DNA of 64,000 nucleotides. It comes from Balneola sp. MJW-20 (GTDB lineage Bacteria > Bacteroidota > Rhodothermia > Balneolales > Balneolaceae). The position numbers were made by a program, and so were the translations under genes. Below, piece after piece: positions 60,209-64,000 of this stretch. The notes under the pieces were generated by a model. That model saw only the letters and a list, made by a program, of their open reading frames with translations. It did no database searches and had not been told where the DNA came from. The stretch lies in contig NZ_JBFNXW010000001.1 in assembly GCF_040811775.1 (NCBI RefSeq), forward strand, positions 868,001-932,000, in the 5' to 3' direction. Each line of letters begins with the position of its first letter. The stretch's first letter is position 1.

Positions 60209-62674
60209 ATGAATACTTTTTTTAAGCTTTTGATCTTTTTTCTGATCCTTTTGGCAGGCTTTGCTTCTCTGGCATTTTACTGGACCTTTTATAAGCCATT
60301 GCCGGATTATGACGCACAAATCAAATTAAATGGCCTGGAACAGGAAGTATCGATTCAGTGGGATGAGTTTGGAGTTCCTCATATCTATGCCTCAACCGAA
60401 AGTGATCTTTATTATGCAATGGGATACATTCATGCACAGGATAGGTTGTGGCAAATGACCCTAAGCCAGATCGCTGCAGAGGGTCGCTTTTCTGAATTTT
60501 TTGGGCCTGACCTGGTGGATTATGATAAGTATCAACGAACCATTGGTTTTTATGATATTGCCAAGAGAATAACCAGTGAAGTGCTAAGTGAATCTGAGCT
60601 GGCAATTCTTGAAAGTTACTCCAATGGAGTTAATGAATTTATAGATCAGAACTCCAATCGTCTTCCGATTCAGTTTTCACTGGCCGATGTGGATCCTATC
60701 AAATGGACCCCTGAACATTCTGTGGCTCTAACCCGAATGATGGCCTGGGAACTTAATATGGGATGGTGGACCGAGATTACCTATGATTTTATTCGATCCA
60801 GACTGCCTGAAGAACAATTCCGGGAACTGATCTTAAGCTATCCGGACGATGCCCCCAGAAGTTTGAATGCTGATCAGACGGAAGGATTAATGGGTGATGC
60901 ACTCATCCCCTTTCTGAATACTGAAATCAATAAGCGAAGCCTCTTTTCTGTATCAGGTACTCATGTAGGAAGTAACGCATGGGTTGCAGATGGATCTAGA
61001 ACCAGCAGTGGCTTTCCCCTGCTCGCTGGCGACCCGCATCTTGGCCTGGATATGCCTGGAAAATGGTATGAGGTACATATGAACCTGAATGACAGAAATG
61101 TATCCGGTGCCACTATCGCTGGAATACCGCTGATCGTGATTGGCCAAAATGATAATATGGCCTGGTCTTTTACCAGTATCATGTCTGATGATACAGATTT
61201 CTTCCTGGAACAACAGGATCCGGAAGATCGCGGCAGATACATTGCTGATTCCCTGAATGACTCTACGGCTGTTTATCTGAATTTTGATCGAAAAAAGGAG
61301 CTTATAAAGATAAAGGGTGAAGACGATATCAGTTATGAGATCCGATATACGAAGCACGGACCAGTTATTTCAGATATTTATCCAACCCCTGCCCTATTGA
61401 ATGGTCAGTTGATAAGCATGCAATGGTCAGGCTACGAGCTATCAAATGAATTCAATACTCTGTACGGAATTAACTGGGCAGAGGACTTTCAGGATTTCAA
61501 AGATGCTCTCCCGACTTTTGGAGTACCCGGACTCAACTTTATGTATGGTGATAAGCTGGGTAATATTGCCATGTATTCTGTAGCAAGACTTCCGAAGCGT
61601 ATTGGAAACCCGGTCAATCTGAGACCCGGCTGGGATCCTGATTATGACTGGAATGATTTTATACCCTTTGATGAATTACCCAAGGTGATAAATCCTGAAA
61701 AGGGCTGGATCGCTAACGCCAATAATAAACTCACTACGGATAATTACCCACATTATATCGCAACCTTTTGGGAGCCTCCCTCAAGAATAGAAAGAATCGA
61801 AGAACACCTGGAAAAGAATCCGGTTTATACTCCTGAACTTTTTCAGGAAATGCAGAACGATTCCTATTCTGCCTATGCGGCCGAACTCACTCCGCTCATA
61901 ATTGAGATCATCCGCTCACAGAATGCCTATAATTTTGAAGAGGCATTATCCTATCTGGAAAACTGGGATTACATATATAGCGAGAATTCTACTGCTGCTT
62001 CCATTTTTGATGTGTTCATGCTCAAGCTGAGTGAGAATACTCTGAAAGATGAAATGGGGGAAACAGCTTATGAGCAATTTATTCACCATGAGACTGTACC
62101 GGTCAGAACTATGACCTCCTTTCTAAGAGACAGCAGTTCGTTCTTTGATGATCAGAATACTCCGGAAGCTGAAGACAAAACGGATATGATCATCAAGAGT
62201 ATGCAGGATGCCATTTATTTTCTAAGTGACACTTTTGGTTCAGAAACCTTTGAATGGAGATGGGAACAACTTCATACTATAACGTTTAAACCACCCTTGT
62301 TTGGGACTGCTGCGGAAGCGCCTGATGCTCCCGGGTCTCTAAAACTTATTGTTAACAATATTCTGAGTAAGGGACCTTATTCTATGGAATCTCACGGAAT
62401 GAGTATAAATAACGGGCAGTATCTATGGCAGGATCCATTCGAAATGGTATTAGGTGCCTCAATACGCAGAATCGCTGATTTAAGTGATCTTAATAAAACC
62501 TGGTCCGTTCTTCCGACCGGACAGTCCGGTAATCCTTTATCCGATCATTACGGAGATCAGACTGAAATGTGGCTGCAGGGATCTTACCGTTCTTTTTATC
62601 AGGACAGTTCTTCATTCGATGAATCTGAGATTCGCACTATGAAGCTCTCTCCCGTTAATAATTTCTCACAATAA
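60209..62674 (+). CDS. Penicillin acylase family N-terminal serine hydrolase
   Basis: 821 aa. Signal or anchor helix about 5-28. The precursor layout is alpha-chain (about 30-235), a short linker, then the beta-chain beginning at Ser255 in GSNAWVADGSRTSSG, the self-processing nucleophile; LLAGDPHLGLDMPGKWYEVH and GIPLIVIGQNDNMAWSFT follow, with the metal-site region SDDTDFFLEQ. Relatives cleave amides: beta-lactam side chains, acyl-homoserine lactones (quorum quenching) or cyclic lipopeptides. The natural substrate is unknown. It stands 68 bp upstream of the GH3 gene on the same strand. Confidence 0.92.
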   Translation: MNTFFKLLIFFLILLAGFASLAFYWTFYKPLPDYDAQIKLNGLEQEVSIQWDEFGVPHIYASTESDLYYAMGYIHAQDRLWQMTLSQIAAEGRFSEFFGPDLVDYDKYQRTIGFYDIAKRITSEVLSESELAILESYSNGVNEFIDQNSNRLPIQFSLADVDPIKWTPEHSVALTRMMAWELNMGWWTEITYDFIRSRLPEEQFRELILSYPDDAPRSLNADQTEGLMGDALIPFLNTEINKRSLFSVSGTHVGSNAWVADGSRTSSGFPLLAGDPHLGLDMPGKWYEVHMNLNDRNVSGATIAGIPLIVIGQNDNMAWSFTSIMSDDTDFFLEQQDPEDRGRYIADSLNDSTAVYLNFDRKKELIKIKGEDDISYEIRYTKHGPVISDIYPTPALLNGQLISMQWSGYELSNEFNTLYGINWAEDFQDFKDALPTFGVPGLNFMYGDKLGNIAMYSVARLPKRIGNPVNLRPGWDPDYDWNDFIPFDELPKVINPEKGWIANANNKLTTDNYPHYIATFWEPPSRIERIEEHLEKNPVYTPELFQEMQNDSYSAYAAELTPLIIEIIRSQNAYNFEEALSYLENWDYIYSENSTAASIFDVFMLKLSENTLKDEMGETAYEQFIHHETVPVRTMTSFLRDSSSFFDDQNTPEAEDKTDMIIKSMQDAIYFLSDTFGSETFEWRWEQLHTITFKPPLFGTAAEAPDAPGSLKLIVNNILSKGPYSMESHGMSINNGQYLWQDPFEMVLGASIRRIADLSDLNKTWSVLPTGQSGNPLSDHYGDQTEMWLQGSYRSFYQDSSSFDESEIRTMKLSPVNNFSQ

Positions 62675-62742
62675 AATGTTGGCATAGGCAGAATCTAAAA
62701 TGTACTTTTAAAACGCAGCAGGGTTGTAGGACTATTATTTTT

Positions 62743-64000
62743 ATGAGAGAGAAACTAAACAGTGTTATCAGTTTATTGGGAATATTTCTGTTCCTCACCA
62801 CGGGTACCATTCAGGCACAGTCTCCTGTAAATGGGAATGACGCGGTTGTGTCAGGATCAAATGTATATGCACGTTCTGAAGTGGCTGAATCATACCTTGA
62901 CTCGGTGGTGACCAATACCTCCCTCAGAGAAAAAATCGGTCAATTATTTATTGTACCTGCTTACGGAGAATTTACCAGCCAGTATGACCGAAGGTATAAG
63001 CAACTTGAGGAGTTAATACGTAAGTATCATATAGGCGGCATCATTTTTATGCGTGGAGATATTTATGGCCAGGCAGTATTGACTAATAAATTGCAGCAAC
63101 TATCTGAAACTCCCCTATGGATTACCCAGGATATGGAATTCGGTGCTGCTATGCGTGTTTCCGGGACTACCCGCTTTACACCGGCAATGGGAGTTGCTGC
63201 TTCCGGAAATAAAAGGAACGCCTTCATGATGGGTAAGATCACTGCCCTGGAAGCAAAGTCATTAGGAGTGCATCAGATATTTGCCCCGGTACTGGATGTG
63301 AATAATAACCCGGAAAATCCGGTAATAAATGTACGGTCATTTTCAGAAGACCCGGAAATTGTAGCTGAATTCGGGACTGCTTTTGTACAAGGTGCCCAGA
63401 GTGAAGGGATTCTGGCAACAGCTAAACATTTTCCCGGTCACGGAGATACCGATCAGGATTCTCACCGGAATATGCCGGTGGTTAACCACGACTTTGTTCG
63501 ACTGGATACACTCGAACTGGTTCCTTTCAGAGCCGCGATAAACGGGGGCATAAATAGTGTAATGAGTGCGCACATCGCATTTCCGAAACTAAGCGGTCAG
63601 GATCTTATTCCGGGAACGCTGGATTCGGTCATTATCAACGACATTTTAACTGATTCACTGGATTTCAAGGGTCTGGTGATCACAGATGGTCTGGAAATGG
63701 GTGGTATTACCACGAGATTTTCTCCCGGAAGAGCCGTGGTCCGTGCATTAAATGCAGGAGTTGATATCATGCTGATCAGTCCAGATGTGGAAACGGCTAT
63801 TGTTGAAGTAGAAGAAGCTGTTGAACGGGGCGAGATCACCGAAGCCAGGATCGATCAGTCTTTCCGTAAATTTATGGCCTGGAAATACCAGTCAGGACTT
63901 TTTAACAGTAATAATCAGATCGATATAGACCGGCTCGACGGCAGGATCAATACCCCTTACAATCAGTCAGTGGCGAATAAAGTGGCTCGTGAGTCCATTA
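62743..64000 (+). CDS. GH3 beta-N-acetylhexosaminidase-like enzyme, N-terminal part (cut by window end)
   Basis: 419 codons from ATG 62743 to the window end; no stop is reached. Signal peptide about 1-26 (TGTIQAQ). The NagZ-like GH3 barrel follows: FAPVLDVNNNPENPVINVRSF, the KHFPGHGDTDQDSH motif (catalytic His on the flexible loop), VMSAHIAFP and the nucleophile D315 in LVITDGLEMGG. It removes beta-linked GlcNAc or related sugars from peptidoglycan fragments or chitin oligomers outside the cytoplasm. In Bacteroidota such proteins often continue into a beta-lactamase-like serine hydrolase domain; the window ends too early to tell. Confidence 0.9.
   Translation, partial: MREKLNSVISLLGIFLFLTTGTIQAQSPVNGNDAVVSGSNVYARSEVAESYLDSVVTNTSLREKIGQLFIVPAYGEFTSQYDRRYKQLEELIRKYHIGGIIFMRGDIYGQAVLTNKLQQLSETPLWITQDMEFGAAMRVSGTTRFTPAMGVAASGNKRNAFMMGKITALEAKSLGVHQIFAPVLDVNNNPENPVINVRSFSEDPEIVAEFGTAFVQGAQSEGILATAKHFPGHGDTDQDSHRNMPVVNHDFVRLDTLELVPFRAAINGGINSVMSAHIAFPKLSGQDLIPGTLDSVIINDILTDSLDFKGLVITDGLEMGGITTRFSPGRAVVRALNAGVDIMLISPDVETAIVEVEEAVERGEITEARIDQSFRKFMAWKYQSGLFNSNNQIDIDRLDGRINTPYNQSVANKVARESI

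Noticed and set aside
1-64000. tRNA, rRNA, CRISPR, insertion sequences, prophage
   Set aside because: No cloverleaf-type TpsiC motif outside coding genes, no regularly spaced repeats, no transposase, integrase or phage structural gene was seen on either strand.

Overview
The window looks like chromosomal DNA of a free-living, probably marine or saline member of the Bacteroidota/Rhodothermota side of the tree, most likely Balneolota (Balneola/Gracilimonas-like). The reasons are two secreted proteins ending in a type IX secretion (T9SS) sorting domain with the SQNYPNPFNP motif, a PorV-like outer-membrane protein, a TonB receptor with a carboxypeptidase-regulatory-like N-domain, a Rho factor with a long basic Asn/Lys insert, little use of Shine-Dalgarno sites, and a proteorhodopsin-type pump next to a blh retinal-synthesis gene. 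This placement is inference. I saw no rRNA, tRNA, CRISPR array, insertion sequence or prophage.

Region 1 (1-14.6 kb, all minus strand): the 5' part of rho, then an almost gapless series. Read in the direction of transcription it is a LacI-family regulator, four GH13 alpha-glucan hydrolases (one T9SS-exported and three lipoproteins), an MFS sugar transporter between the third and fourth hydrolases, a thioredoxin-fold protein without its CxxC, a PabC/IlvE-type aminotransferase and folC. Starch or maltodextrin would be cut at the surface and in the periplasm and imported by the MFS carrier.

Region 2 (14.6-26.9 kb, minus): a second series of surface genes, closed by a hairpin terminator: a parvulin-type lipoprotein, a TonB receptor, a 1278-aa secreted protein with Ca-binding-like Asp repeats, a PorV-like barrel and an 877-aa lamin-tail-domain protein with four FRVNM-type repeats and a T9SS tail. 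There is no SusD. A perfect LacI-type operator lies inside the promoter of this series and links it to the regulator of region 1.

Region 3 (27-55 kb): mostly housekeeping: ispG, two rhomboid proteases, a carotenoid-isomerase-like flavoprotein, polA, a SpoIIE-type phosphatase, transketolase, a TPR protein, a LOG protein, a DUF5683-like protein, parB/parA, an ECF sigma factor with a probable anti-sigma partner, uvrC, a DUF3311-like/SSS symporter pair, PPK2, an RluA-type pseudouridine synthase, an LCM-like methyltransferase, mtgA, a divergent proline-dehydrogenase-like protein paired with a BcsL/FemAB-type acyltransferase, rmuC and an alpha/beta hydrolase.

Region 4 (55-64 kb): a Met/Gln-rich exported protein with a beta-barrel-like partner; then blh facing a rhodopsin gene across a shared terminator. 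The rhodopsin has the Asp/Thr/Glu proton-pump residues, a Met at the green-tuning site, and a Gly where bacteriorhodopsin has Trp138, the opening used by carotenoid-antenna rhodopsins. Two overlapping small membrane-protein genes run divergently from it. Next come a 3-hydroxyacyl-CoA dehydrogenase, a penicillin-acylase family hydrolase and the start of a GH3 enzyme cut by the window end. The overall picture is a photoheterotroph feeding on alpha-glucans and probably peptides, with light-driven proton pumping.
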